Shown in pieces: positions 19,036 to 28,397 of a stretch of DNA of 64,000 nucleotides (positions are counted from its first letter, which is position 1; every line of letters begins with the position of its first letter). The DNA is from Aerococcaceae bacterium DSM 111020. GTDB lineage: Bacteria > Bacillota > Bacilli > Lactobacillales > Aerococcaceae. Location: assembly GCA_015863185.1 (NCBI GenBank), contig JACBXP010000001.1:62001-126000 (forward strand), read 5' to 3'. Position numbers and translations under genes: made by a program. Under the pieces are notes generated by a model. It did not search any database, was not told the DNA's origin, and saw only the letters and a program-made list of their open reading frames with translations.

Positions 19036-21285
19036 ATGGGGGCCACTATGGAACAAATTAAATTAAAAAATAAATATGAAGTATTGACAGATGTGCAAGT
19101 CATCAAACAAGGTGGTCAGATCGTTCGTTTTCGAGTGGAGAATATTCGAAGAATTTTGGCCATTTTAGTGTCCGATGACATTCTCATTGAAGAACTCATG
19201 CAAGAAATTATTGACAATATAGACCAAAATATTATTACAACGGAAATCATATCAGAGAATGTCTATAATACCTTAATCAATGCAGGTTTAGACCTACAAG
19301 CAAGACAGTATAAAGAAAAAGCTTTGAGTAAGCGAGCGTATTATCAAGAGCAATTGAATGTTCAAACAAAACTCGATCAGTTTGTCGGGGGAGATAAACA
19401 AGTGCTCAATGAGAATGCTAACAAAGATAGTCGTGTCTACAACACTACGCGAGATTTGACAGCTGGGGTGAGTGCAAAAGCGATTGGTTTGAGAATGCTT
19501 CCTAAGAAAGTAGCGAATGCGCATCTTAAAGGAGATGTTCATTATCATGACTTGGATTATCATCCATACTCACCGATGACGAATTGTTGCCTCATTGACT
19601 TTGAAGAGATGCTTCAAAATGGTTTTCATATTGGAAATGCAGAAGTAGAGTCTCCCAAGTCTATTAATACCGCAAGCGCTCAAATTGCTCAAATTGTAGC
19701 AAATGTTGCTTCATCGCAATATGGTGGATGTAGTGCTGACCGTATTGATGAGGTTTTAGCACCCTATGCTGAATTAAATTATCATAAGCATCTCAAAGAA
19801 GCGAAAAAATGGTTACCTGATGAAGAACAGCATGAGCCATATGCTTTGGCTAAAACGAAGAAAGATATTTATGATGCGATGCAAAGTCTTGAGTATGAAA
19901 TTAATACGCTCTACTCATCGAATGGACAAACCCCCTTTACTACTTTAGGATTTGGCTTAGGGACCAACTGGTTTGAACGTGAAATTCAAAAAGCAATTTT
20001 GCAAGTACGTATTGGTGGTTTAGGACGCGAAAAAAGAACAGCAATCTTCCCAAAACTTGTTTTTACTTTAAAAAAAGGATTGAATTTAGAGAAGGAAGAT
20101 CCTAATTATGATATCAAACAATTAGCAATTGAATGTGCAACAAAACGTATGTATCCTGATGTTCTGATGTATGATAAATTGATTGAATTAACAGGGAGTT
20201 TTAAAGCACCAATGGGGTGTCGCTCTTTTCTACAAGGGTGGAAGAATGATGATAATGAAGAAGTGAATAGTGGCAGAATGAATTTAGGCGTTGTCACATT
20301 AAATATTCCTCGAATCGCTATTCAAGCAAATGGCGATCAAGAAGCTTTCTGGGAAATCTTGGAAGAACGTTTAAGCATTGCGGAAGAAGCTTTGGTTTAC
20401 CGTGTTGCACGTTGTAAAGACGCTGAACCTGAGAATGCACCAATATTGTATCAGCATGGCGCTTTTGGAACACGATTAGCTAAAGATGAAGATGTGGATA
20501 GTTTATTTAAAGGTAGACGAGCAACGGTTTCCTTAGGTTACATTGGTTTGTACGAGGCAGCAACATGCTTCTTTGGCCCTAATTGGGAGCACTCTAAGGA
20601 AGCCAAAGAATTTACAATTGATATTCTTAAAGTTTTGAAGCAGCATACAGATCAATGGGGAGATAAATATGACTATCATTTCAGTGTCTATGCGACCCCT
20701 TCAGAATCTTTAACAGATCGTTTCAATCGTTTGGATCGTAAAAAATACGGAAGCATTGAACATATTACAAATAAAGAATATTATACGAATAGTTTTCATT
20801 ATGATGTGCGTAAAGATCCGACTCCTTTCGAAAAAATTGCATTTGAAAGTGAGTATGCACCGTATACTTCGGGCGGCTTTATTCATTACTGTGAATACCC
20901 AAATCTACGTCAGAACCCCAAAGCATTAGAGGCAGTATGGGATTATGCATATGATTTAGTAGGATATCTTGGCACGAATACCCCTATCGATCAATGTTAT
21001 GAATGTGGTTTTAAAGGTGATTTTGAACCCACTGCACATGGTTTCAAATGCCCACAATGTCATAATACGAATCCAGAAACCTGTGATGTCGTCAAGAGAA
21101 CGTGTGGCTATTTAGGTAATCCACAAATTAGACCAATGGTTAAAGGGCGTCATAAAGAAATAGCTTCTCGAGTGAAACATTTACACTTAGATGATGATGT
21201 GTCTGAATTATTAAAAGAAGATTCCAATCGAGCCTTGAATAAAGAAACGCGGATGCGTATTCTAAGTCACTTGGATAAATACTAG
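19036..21285 (+). CDS. nrdD: Anaerobic ribonucleoside-triphosphate reductase
   Basis: 749 aa class III ribonucleotide reductase, which makes dNTPs without oxygen. An N-terminal ATP-cone (about 5-95) begins with VQVIKQGGQIVRFRVENI. The C-terminal zinc site uses two Cys pairs (CYECGF and CPQCHN), and the glycyl radical is G691 in RTCGYLG. The radical is made by NrdG, encoded next. The start may be 19036 or the ATG at 19048, which has GGGGG 5 bases upstream. Confidence 0.97.
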   Translation: MGATMEQIKLKNKYEVLTDVQVIKQGGQIVRFRVENIRRILAILVSDDILIEELMQEIIDNIDQNIITTEIISENVYNTLINAGLDLQARQYKEKALSKRAYYQEQLNVQTKLDQFVGGDKQVLNENANKDSRVYNTTRDLTAGVSAKAIGLRMLPKKVANAHLKGDVHYHDLDYHPYSPMTNCCLIDFEEMLQNGFHIGNAEVESPKSINTASAQIAQIVANVASSQYGGCSADRIDEVLAPYAELNYHKHLKEAKKWLPDEEQHEPYALAKTKKDIYDAMQSLEYEINTLYSSNGQTPFTTLGFGLGTNWFEREIQKAILQVRIGGLGREKRTAIFPKLVFTLKKGLNLEKEDPNYDIKQLAIECATKRMYPDVLMYDKLIELTGSFKAPMGCRSFLQGWKNDDNEEVNSGRMNLGVVTLNIPRIAIQANGDQEAFWEILEERLSIAEEALVYRVARCKDAEPENAPILYQHGAFGTRLAKDEDVDSLFKGRRATVSLGYIGLYEAATCFFGPNWEHSKEAKEFTIDILKVLKQHTDQWGDKYDYHFSVYATPSESLTDRFNRLDRKKYGSIEHITNKEYYTNSFHYDVRKDPTPFEKIAFESEYAPYTSGGFIHYCEYPNLRQNPKALEAVWDYAYDLVGYLGTNTPIDQCYECGFKGDFEPTAHGFKCPQCHNTNPETCDVVKRTCGYLGNPQIRPMVKGRHKEIASRVKHLHLDDDVSELLKEDSNRALNKETRMRILSHLDKY

Positions 21286-21294
21286 GAGGATTCA

Positions 21295-21867
21295 ATGGTA
21301 TATAATCCAGCACCCAAAGAATGGACAGCTGAACGCTTTAGTAAACAAATGATTGCCGACTACAAACCTTTTAATTTCGTTGATGGAGAGGGAGTACGGT
21401 GTAGTTTGTATGTGAGTGGATGCCCTTTTAATTGTGAAGGTTGTTATAATAAATTAGCTCAAGCTTTTAATTATGGAGTGGCTTACACCCAAGAATTAGA
21501 AGATCAAATTATTGAAGATTTGAGTCAGTCTTATGTACAAGGACTGACTCTTTTAGGGGGCGAACCTTTTTTGAATACACAGATTCTTTTACCCCTCTGT
21601 CAAAGGCTAAGAGAAGAATTTGGTAACACAAAGGATATTTGGTCATGGAGTGGTTACTATTATGAAGAACTTTTACTTGAGACAGAAGATAAATTAAAAT
21701 TTCTAGATTATGTAGATGTCCTTGTTGATGGGCGTTTCGAAATTGATCAAAAAGATTTGACACTGCGCTTTCGAGGCAGTCGTAATCAACGAATCATTGA
21801 TATGAATAAAACACGTCTAAATAATCATCAAGCAGTATTATGGATGAATGGTGACTATGATGAATGA
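21295..21867 (+). CDS. nrdG: Anaerobic ribonucleotide reductase activase
   Basis: 190 aa radical-SAM protein. The 4Fe-4S motif CxxxCxxC is seen as CPFNCEGC near residue 44, and GGEPF is the SAM-contact motif. It creates the glycyl radical in NrdD. It follows nrdD by 9 bases with GGAGG before the ATG, so they form one operon under the NrdR boxes. Confidence 0.95.
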   Translation: MVYNPAPKEWTAERFSKQMIADYKPFNFVDGEGVRCSLYVSGCPFNCEGCYNKLAQAFNYGVAYTQELEDQIIEDLSQSYVQGLTLLGGEPFLNTQILLPLCQRLREEFGNTKDIWSWSGYYYEELLLETEDKLKFLDYVDVLVDGRFEIDQKDLTLRFRGSRNQRIIDMNKTRLNNHQAVLWMNGDYDE

Positions 21868-21875
21868 GGAGATAC

Positions 21876-21905
21876 TTAACAAATGTTCTCATTCCATGCT
21901 ATAAT
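21876..21905 (+). promoter_or_regulatory. Promoter of the galU-like gene
   Basis: TTAACA (21876-21881), 18-base spacer, TATAAT (21900-21905) preceded by TGC (extended -10). It lies just after the nrdG stop and 30 bases before the gene. Confidence 0.7.
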
Positions 21906-21935
21906 AAGCGTATTATAAAGGTAATGGAGGACATC

Positions 21936-22820
21936 ATGACAAAAATAAAAAAAGCAGTGATACCAGTAGCAGGCTATGGAACAGGATTTTTACCTGCAAC
22001 GAAAGCTCAACCTAAAGAACTATTACCTATTGTAGATAAGCCTATTATTCAGTTTACCGTAGAGGAAGCTATCGCTTCTGGTATTGAAGAAATTGTTATT
22101 ATTACAGGTCGACATAAGAGACCGGTAGAAGACCATTTTGACTCAAATCCTGAACTAGAAGAAAATTTAATGAGAAAAAATAAAGAAGATCTGTTAGCAA
22201 AAGTACAAGAAACAACCATGACTGATTTGTTTTTTGTTAGACAACCTTATCCTCTAGGATTGGCAGATGCTTTAAGATATGCCAAGCCATTTATAGGAGA
22301 TGAACCTTTTGCGTTATTATTAGCAGATAATATTTTTGAAGGTGAAGAACCAGTTACCAAACAATTAATCGATGTTTACAGTGAGCATGAAGTAAGTGTA
22401 ATTGCAGCATTGGAAGAAACAAAAGATAAAGTTGACCAATATGGAATTATTGCACTTCAGGAAGATGCACCGCTAGGAGATGGAACACTTTATCCAATCG
22501 ATTCACTTATTGAAAAGCCACAACAAGATCAAGCACCTTCAAACATTGCTGTTGCGGGGCGATATATATTGACGCCAGATATTTTCGATGTGATTGATCG
22601 AATGACTCCCAATAAACAGGGAAAATATGACTTAACAGAAGCGATTAATACATTGAACAAGACACAGCGTGTCTTCGCTAAAGAAATTCAAGCTGATCGC
22701 TTTGATGTAGGTAATAAATTAGGTTTCATGGAAATGGCTATTCATTATGGTTTATCCCATCCAGAGACCGATACAGAATTACGAAGCTATATTATAAATC
22801 TTGCGGAACAACTAGATTAG
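21936..22820 (+). CDS. galU: UTP-glucose-1-phosphate uridylyltransferase homologue with altered active site
   Basis: 294 aa, full family length. The nucleotidyltransferase signature reads AGYGTGFLPATKAQPKELLP at residues 12-31; the canonical form is GTRFLPATKA, so the conserved Arg is Gly17 here. The region normally GLGHA/GLGDA reads GLADA and the GDD motif reads ADN. LIEKPQ and RFDVGNKLGF are normal. It may be a slow GalU or a paralogue with another substrate. The start at 21936 follows GGAGG; a longer frame from 21864 overlaps nrdG and is not used. Confidence 0.8.
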   Translation: MTKIKKAVIPVAGYGTGFLPATKAQPKELLPIVDKPIIQFTVEEAIASGIEEIVIITGRHKRPVEDHFDSNPELEENLMRKNKEDLLAKVQETTMTDLFFVRQPYPLGLADALRYAKPFIGDEPFALLLADNIFEGEEPVTKQLIDVYSEHEVSVIAALEETKDKVDQYGIIALQEDAPLGDGTLYPIDSLIEKPQQDQAPSNIAVAGRYILTPDIFDVIDRMTPNKQGKYDLTEAINTLNKTQRVFAKEIQADRFDVGNKLGFMEMAIHYGLSHPETDTELRSYIINLAEQLD

Positions 22821-22829
22821 AAGAGCTAA

Positions 22830-22867
22830 GACAATTTTAAGTTGCAATGAGTCAACTTAAAATTGTC
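22830..22867 (+). terminator. Perfect 15-bp hairpin after galU
   Basis: GACAATTTTAAGTTG (22830-22844) and CAACTTAAAATTGTC (22853-22867) with an 8-base loop. Only a short T-rich tract (TATATTTG) follows, so termination may be weak. The rest of the gap to the next gene shows nothing clear. Confidence 0.6.
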
Positions 22868-23059
22868 TATATTTGACTATTCAGGTGAATTTCGACTAAA
22901 ATTTGAAGTGTCAGGATTTAAATTGACAAATGAGATGCTAAAAATGGAGATTTCTTCTGTATTGGCATTTGAAAATAAATGTCATAACCACTGAAGACAT
23001 ATAAAGAGAAGAGTGATGGTATCGAAACAAAAAGAGAATCAAGTTATGAATTATTAAGA

Positions 23060-24091
23060 TTGATCAGTATGCTAGTAATTGTGATTCATCATTATGCATA
23101 TCATGGACAAGTTGATTTAGCGGGTCCTGTAACATCACAAACATTGGGATTACAAATGTTGACTTTTGGTGGGAATGTTGGCGTACTTTTGTTCGCGATG
23201 ATGGGGGCATATTTTTTAAATGGGAAGCCATTTAAATGGCGACGATTATTACAATTAATATTAGAGACATGGATATTTTCTTTAGTGATGTTAGTATTAG
23301 CATTGATCTTCAAAGTAGAGCCTTTATCCGTCCATGAACTGTTAGATTTACTTTTTCCAATGCCTAATGTTTATTGGTTTTTAGATTACTATTTAATGTT
23401 AATTATGATGACACCTTTTATTTATTATTTGATGAATCAGTTATCAAAAGATAATCGTTTTGTTTTATTTGTCATATTTACAGTCGTACTTTCTATTGGG
23501 CCTACTTTCGGACTATATCATTTTGAACTACCGATTCAGAGAATATTAGTGTTTTTGTATTTAATTTATACGATGGCTTGGGTTAAAATTGATCAGCCCG
23601 AATGGTTTAATCGAAAAGAAACAGGTCTTCGATTACTTTTCATTGGCTTTTCACTTTTTTTATTAAATACTATCATTGTTAATGGTGAAGCGTATATACA
23701 AGGGATGACGCCGGATATCAATAAAATAACTTTTTTATCTCATAGTGTGACATTAATGATTGCATTTGGTATTTTTATTTTTATACATAATTTAAATTTA
23801 GGAACAATTCCACTTATCAATCAATTAGCCTCGGCAAGTTTTGGCGTTTATCTAATCCATGAGCAACCACTAGTAAGACAATGGTTATGGACAGAATTAT
23901 TCGATAATCGTCAATTTGTCACTTTCTTTGGAGCGGCTTTTAAAGCGATTGTAAGTGGGATAATAGTTTTTATTGTTTGTTTAATGCTTTCATTTATTAT
24001 TCAACGGATATTTGGACCTGTCATTAAGCGATTAAGTTATCATTTAGGAGAAAGACTGGACAACAGATTCAAACTTAGTATGACAGAATAG
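23060..24091 (+). CDS. Membrane acyltransferase 3 family protein, N-terminal frameshift
   Basis: 343 aa as read from the TTG at 23060, with about ten membrane helices. Acyltransferase-3 proteins transfer acetyl or succinyl groups to surface glycans. The catalytic-type motif IHHYAYHG sits near residue 9, which is too close to the start. Upstream in the same frame the reading RESSYELLRLISM continues the family N-terminus, but without a start codon. The ATG at 23016 (MVSKQK) is in another frame and would join after adding one A to the run at 23029-23033. The native protein is probably about 358 aa. Confidence 0.75.
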   Translation: MISMLVIVIHHYAYHGQVDLAGPVTSQTLGLQMLTFGGNVGVLLFAMMGAYFLNGKPFKWRRLLQLILETWIFSLVMLVLALIFKVEPLSVHELLDLLFPMPNVYWFLDYYLMLIMMTPFIYYLMNQLSKDNRFVLFVIFTVVLSIGPTFGLYHFELPIQRILVFLYLIYTMAWVKIDQPEWFNRKETGLRLLFIGFSLFLLNTIIVNGEAYIQGMTPDINKITFLSHSVTLMIAFGIFIFIHNLNLGTIPLINQLASASFGVYLIHEQPLVRQWLWTELFDNRQFVTFFGAAFKAIVSGIIVFIVCLMLSFIIQRIFGPVIKRLSYHLGERLDNRFKLSMTE

Positions 24092-24183
24092 TTACAAGTG
24101 TGTGATACTATAGTGATTTGTAGCAACTATTCGAAAAAAATGTTAAAATTATAGATGAGGATTAACTTGAAAGGAGCTTATCG

Positions 24184-25722
24184 ATGACAAATTTTAAATG
24201 GCGTAAAATTGCGACGACAGCACTTGTTTCCACTTTATTTTTAAGTCCAGCAATAATTACTGCCCAAACAATGCATACAGTAGTTCAAGGAGATACAATT
24301 TACGATTTAGCACAAGCTTATGGTACAAGTGAAGAGGAATTAATGGCTTGGAATGGACTGAGCCATCCTAATTTAGATGTAGGAATGGAACTCATTGTTC
24401 AAAATCCTGCAGGAGACACCGAAGCCCCATCTGATGACGTTGTTGCTGACGCAACGGCCGGATCACACATTGTTCAATCAGGCGATACATTAAGTGGTAT
24501 TGCTGCCGTTTATGGTGTGACAGTAGATGAATTATATGCTTGGAATGGGTTAACCGATTCATTTTTACAAATCGGTGACGTGATTGCTGTGAGTCCAGAT
24601 GGCTCAAGTAATGTGAGTTCTATACCTGCTTCAAGTTCAACACCAGAGGCATCTTACTATCCTAGTGTGGCAACCAGTGGAAATTATTTAACGGTTCAAC
24701 CGGGCGATACCTTATCGGGTCTTGCTTGGGCTTATGGAACAACGGTAGAAGCTTTTATGGGGGCGAACGGTCTAACGAGTGATTGGATTATTGCTGGTCA
24801 GCAATTAGCTGTTCCTGCAGATGCAATTTATCAAGATCCTAATCGTTTTACTCAACCTTCAAATACAGGGGCTGACTTTACACCGTCCCAAACAAAAGAA
24901 AATGCTACTGCAGATATAAATGGAGGCACTTCACATATTGTTGAGCCTGGGGATACTTTCTCAAGTATTGCGACAACTTATGGAGTAGCAGTCGATGATA
25001 TTTACTCATGGAATCCGGATGCATCTTCTGAAGATTTAACAGTGGGGCAAGCTATTACTGTTCAACCAGGTGGTCCCGTTAATTCTCAAGAGAATATGCA
25101 AGTTGAAGATAATGATGGTGACCGTCGTGTGATTGATTTATCTCGTATCCCAGAGAATGTTCGTCCTGAAACACATGTTGTAAAAGCTGGGGACAATATA
25201 TGGCGTATCGCTGAGCAATACAATGTTTCAGCTGATAGTATTCGTATGTGGAATGAACTTCCTGAAGGAAATGATTCATTAAGAATTGGAGAAACAATAT
25301 TCGTATCAAATCCTGCCTTCGTACCAGAAATGCATGAAGTTGAAGAAAATGAATCAGTAGAAGATATTGCCAATGCGACAGAAATCACAGTTGAAAATAT
25401 CATCAAGTGGAACGAATTAGATAATGAAGAAGACATATCTGTGGGAGATATCCTCTTTGTTTCAAATCCACGTCCATTAACACATAATGTTGAACCTGGT
25501 GAAACATTAGAAGAAATTGCAGAAAATTACAATATTGATGTAGCGGATTTACGTCAATGGAACTATTTACCAGAAAATAGCCGTATCATTAATGGTACAT
25601 TGATTGTTTCTAACCCTAAAGAAGATGTTATTTCTTCAAATCAGTCAGAACAATCAAGTGATGCTTCTGAACAATCGAATAGCGATGAATCAGGAGAAGC
25701 TACAATAAGTGATGAATCATAA
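24184..25722 (+). CDS. Secreted protein with seven LysM domains
   Basis: 512 aa. A Sec signal peptide (about 1-28, KWRKI then a hydrophobic core ending in AQT) is followed by seven LysM repeats beginning near residues 31, 95, 160, 248, 328, 380 and 430, each with a VxxGDT/E or related start and a WN motif. The last repeats are acidic and more divergent. A Ser/Glu-rich tail ends the protein. LysM binds N-acetylglucosamine in peptidoglycan. No catalytic domain is visible, so it is a wall-binding structural or scaffold protein. It is monocistronic. Confidence 0.9.
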   Translation: MTNFKWRKIATTALVSTLFLSPAIITAQTMHTVVQGDTIYDLAQAYGTSEEELMAWNGLSHPNLDVGMELIVQNPAGDTEAPSDDVVADATAGSHIVQSGDTLSGIAAVYGVTVDELYAWNGLTDSFLQIGDVIAVSPDGSSNVSSIPASSSTPEASYYPSVATSGNYLTVQPGDTLSGLAWAYGTTVEAFMGANGLTSDWIIAGQQLAVPADAIYQDPNRFTQPSNTGADFTPSQTKENATADINGGTSHIVEPGDTFSSIATTYGVAVDDIYSWNPDASSEDLTVGQAITVQPGGPVNSQENMQVEDNDGDRRVIDLSRIPENVRPETHVVKAGDNIWRIAEQYNVSADSIRMWNELPEGNDSLRIGETIFVSNPAFVPEMHEVEENESVEDIANATEITVENIIKWNELDNEEDISVGDILFVSNPRPLTHNVEPGETLEEIAENYNIDVADLRQWNYLPENSRIINGTLIVSNPKEDVISSNQSEQSSDASEQSNSDESGEATISDES

Positions 25723-25730
25723 TGAATGTG

Positions 25731-25768
25731 AAAGAAATCCAAACAATGAAAATTGTTTGGATTTCTTT
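25731..25768 (+). terminator. Rho-independent terminator after the LysM gene
   Basis: A perfect 17-bp stem: AAAGAAATCCAAACAAT with ATTGTTTGGATTTCTTT around a GAAA tetraloop. Confidence 0.9.
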
Positions 25769-25803
25769 GTTCATATAATAAATAAGTAAAAATTAAAAAT
25801 GTA

Positions 25804-25835
25804 AAGGCCTAACAATAATATCATTGCTAGGCCTT
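25804..25835 (-). terminator. Terminator of the amino-acid ABC operon
   Basis: AAGGCCTAACAAT (25804-25816) pairs with ATTGCTAGGCCTT (25823-25835) with one mismatch. On the minus strand it is followed by a T-rich tract. Confidence 0.75.
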
Positions 25836-25854
25836 AAATGTTGTATCCAAATGA

Positions 25855-26601
25855 TTAAACATGGCTTTCATCACGGTAACGGGATAGAAATTCTTTTAAA
25901 CGTGCGTTTTGAGGATGGTTTACTAATTGATGAGGCTCCCCTTCTTCGGCGATAACACCTTGATCCATAAATATTATTCGAGTGGAAACGTCTCGAGCGA
26001 ATGCCATTTCATGAGTCACAACCAACATGGTAAGACCTTCCTGTGCCAATTGAGTCATCGTCTGTAGAACTTCACCAACCATTTCTGGGTCGAGAGCACT
26101 GGTGGGTTCATCGAATAATAAAACTTCTGGATTCATAGAGAGCGCCCGTGCGATTGCAACACGTTGCTGTTGTCCCCCAGATAATTGATGCGGTTTAGCA
26201 TCGCGGTAAGCCGCCATTCCTACTTTTTCTAGATTTTTTAAAGCAACGATATTTGCTTCCTCTTTAGAGAGCCCAAGAATCTTTGTTTGGCCGATCGTGC
26301 AATTTTCTAACGCAGTCATGTTTTTGAAAAGATTAAATTGTTGAAAGACCATACCAACTTTTGCCCGATAGTTATTTAAATCAAAATTGGGAGTAAGAAT
26401 TGATTGTTGATGATATAAAATGTCACCGCTTGTTGGCGTTTCAAGTAAATTGACACAGCGAAGAAATGTTGATTTCCCTGATCCACTAGAGCCAATAATA
26501 CTAATGACTTCTCCTTTATGAACATCCATTGAGATGTCTTTTAATACTTTATTGTCGCCAAAGGATTTCTCAAGATGTTGAATGGATAATATACTGTCCA
26601 T
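25855..26601 (-). CDS. glnQ: Polar amino-acid ABC transporter ATPase (GlnQ family)
   Basis: 248 aa ATP-binding subunit. Walker A is GSSGSGKST, the Q-loop FQQFNLF is typical of polar amino-acid importers, the signature is [10 protein letters not shown], and Walker B is [12 protein letters not shown] with H-loop VTHEM. It powers the fusion protein encoded 12 bases upstream. AGGAGG precedes the ATG. The substrate (glutamine, glutamate or another polar amino acid) cannot be fixed. Confidence 0.92.
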   Translation of the reverse strand: MDSILSIQHLEKSFGDNKVLKDISMDVHKGEVISIIGSSGSGKSTFLRCVNLLETPTSGDILYHQQSILTPNFDLNNYRAKVGMVFQQFNLFKNMTALENCTIGQTKILGLSKEEANIVALKNLEKVGMAAYRDAKPHQLSGGQQQRVAIARALSMNPEVLLFDEPTSALDPEMVGEVLQTMTQLAQEGLTMLVVTHEMAFARDVSTRIIFMDQGVIAEEGEPHQLVNHPQNARLKEFLSRYRDESHV

Positions 26602-26613
26602 TATTTAAACCTC

Positions 26614-28239
26614 CTAATTTTCTGGAATCGTACTTGATTGATGCACGGTGTAATTAGCATTGCCATCCATACGTGTCTCAATATAGCGTAAGAAACGCGT
26701 TGTAGCGAAAGTTAATACGAAATAAATGAGTGCTGCAATAAAGAATGTCTGGAATGTCATGTAAGTTGAACCTGCAGCAGAACGAGTAACGAAGAATAAT
26801 TCAGTAACGGCGATAACATTCAGGACCGAAGTATCTTTAATATTAATGACAAATTCATTTCCCAAGGCAGGTAAAATATTTCGAATAGCCTGAGGAAGAA
26901 TGACATAGCGCATCGCTTGAACATGATTCATGCCGATTGCTTTTGTTGCCTCTAATTGTCCACTATCTAATCCTTGTATACCTCCGCGAATAACTTCTGT
27001 TAGATAGGCAGCGGTATTTATTGAGACAATGATTAAGGCAGCAACCATAGAGCTCATATCGATATCAAAAAATAATTTTGAACCATAAAAGATAAGCATG
27101 GATTGTACCATCATCGGTGTGCCACGGAAAATTTCGATATAAGCAGTGATTAATAAATCAAATATTTTGTAAAGCCCGTATTGTAGAAGACCGCTATTGC
27201 GATTAACTGGCAGTGAACGGAAAATAGCAATGATTAAACCAATCAGAAAACCAATAATCGTAGATGTGAGTGCAATAAACATTGTATTCACAGCTCCGCG
27301 AATAAATTGTTGCCCATAATCTGACCAAATCGCTGCCACATCACCCCAAAAGCCTGTATCCTCACTTTGTTGATTCAAGTCAACCATGTCTTGCATGAGC
27401 TGGTCACGTTCATCAGAAGAAATATTAGATAAAGTCTGATTGATAAAAGGAGTCAGGGGCGAATTTTTTCGTAAACCAACGGCAATATTGGTATCTACAG
27501 CATCTGTATCGAAACTATTTTCACCTTCAAAGGTAACATACGATAGGTCATTATTTGCCGCGACAGCCGCCATCGCGCCAGGACGTTCTGAGACATAAGC
27601 GTCTGATTTATCGGATAAGACAGATGAAATCATTGTCGGGAAAGAATCCATCGCTGTTTGTTGAATGACCCCAGGAATTTGCTGAATCAATTCATAATGG
27701 AATGTATTCAATTGTCCTGTAACACGCGCATTCTCAAAGTCATCAAGTGATGTTGCATCAGCATATTGTGAATCCGCTCGAGTAACTAAGACAATATCTG
27801 ATTCATAATAACTATCCGAAAAATCAATCTGTTCTAACCGTTCAGGTGTTGGAGACATACCCGCTATAATCGCATCAATTTTTCCTGATTGTAATGCAGG
27901 TGGAAGGCCATCCCACTCAAGTTTGACGATTTCAAGTTCTAAGCCTAATTGATCTGCGATTTGCTGTGCAATTTGTGCATCATATCCATTAGCGTATTCT
28001 CCATTGGAATTGCTAATAGGCACAGCACCGTCCGTATTGCTAGTCTGAGACCAATTAAAGGGAGCATAATTTGCTTCCATACCAACACGAAATACGCCTG
28101 GTGTTTCTAGTCCTTGTTCGATTTGTTCTTGTTCTTCCTGACCCCAATCTTGAGCTGAGGCAGAAGGAATTAAAATTGTAAGTAGTGTCATCACAATGAT
28201 GAATAAACTCATCAATCGTGAGAGTCGAAATTTATTCAT
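26614..28239 (-). CDS. Amino-acid ABC transporter substrate-binding/permease fusion
   Basis: 541 aa. A signal peptide (1-29, ending in SASAQ) leads into a periplasmic-type solute-binding domain (about 50-290, starting FRVGMEANYAPFNW and holding DAIIAGMSPTPER), then a HisM/GlnP-type permease with five helices (about 315-525; EIFRGTPMMVQ and the EAA-like loop ATKAIGMNHVQAMRYVILP). Such fusions are known as GlnP-type importers in Lactococcus. It forms one operon with glnQ. A weak extended -10 (TGTTATACT on the minus strand, about 28286-28294) lies upstream. Confidence 0.93.
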   Translation of the reverse strand: MNKFRLSRLMSLFIIVMTLLTILIPSASAQDWGQEEQEQIEQGLETPGVFRVGMEANYAPFNWSQTSNTDGAVPISNSNGEYANGYDAQIAQQIADQLGLELEIVKLEWDGLPPALQSGKIDAIIAGMSPTPERLEQIDFSDSYYESDIVLVTRADSQYADATSLDDFENARVTGQLNTFHYELIQQIPGVIQQTAMDSFPTMISSVLSDKSDAYVSERPGAMAAVAANNDLSYVTFEGENSFDTDAVDTNIAVGLRKNSPLTPFINQTLSNISSDERDQLMQDMVDLNQQSEDTGFWGDVAAIWSDYGQQFIRGAVNTMFIALTSTIIGFLIGLIIAIFRSLPVNRNSGLLQYGLYKIFDLLITAYIEIFRGTPMMVQSMLIFYGSKLFFDIDMSSMVAALIIVSINTAAYLTEVIRGGIQGLDSGQLEATKAIGMNHVQAMRYVILPQAIRNILPALGNEFVINIKDTSVLNVIAVTELFFVTRSAAGSTYMTFQTFFIAALIYFVLTFATTRFLRYIETRMDGNANYTVHQSSTIPEN

Positions 28240-28397
28240 AATAGTTAATATCTCCTTGTATTATCTTGGTAAAGTTCTATTTTAGAGTATAACAGATTGG
28301 AATGCAATCAAGTGAAAATTTATCTTAATATGAAAAGACGATTAAAAATAACCAATCCTACTATTTTCTACGAGATGGTAGAGGAGGAGTGGTTAAA

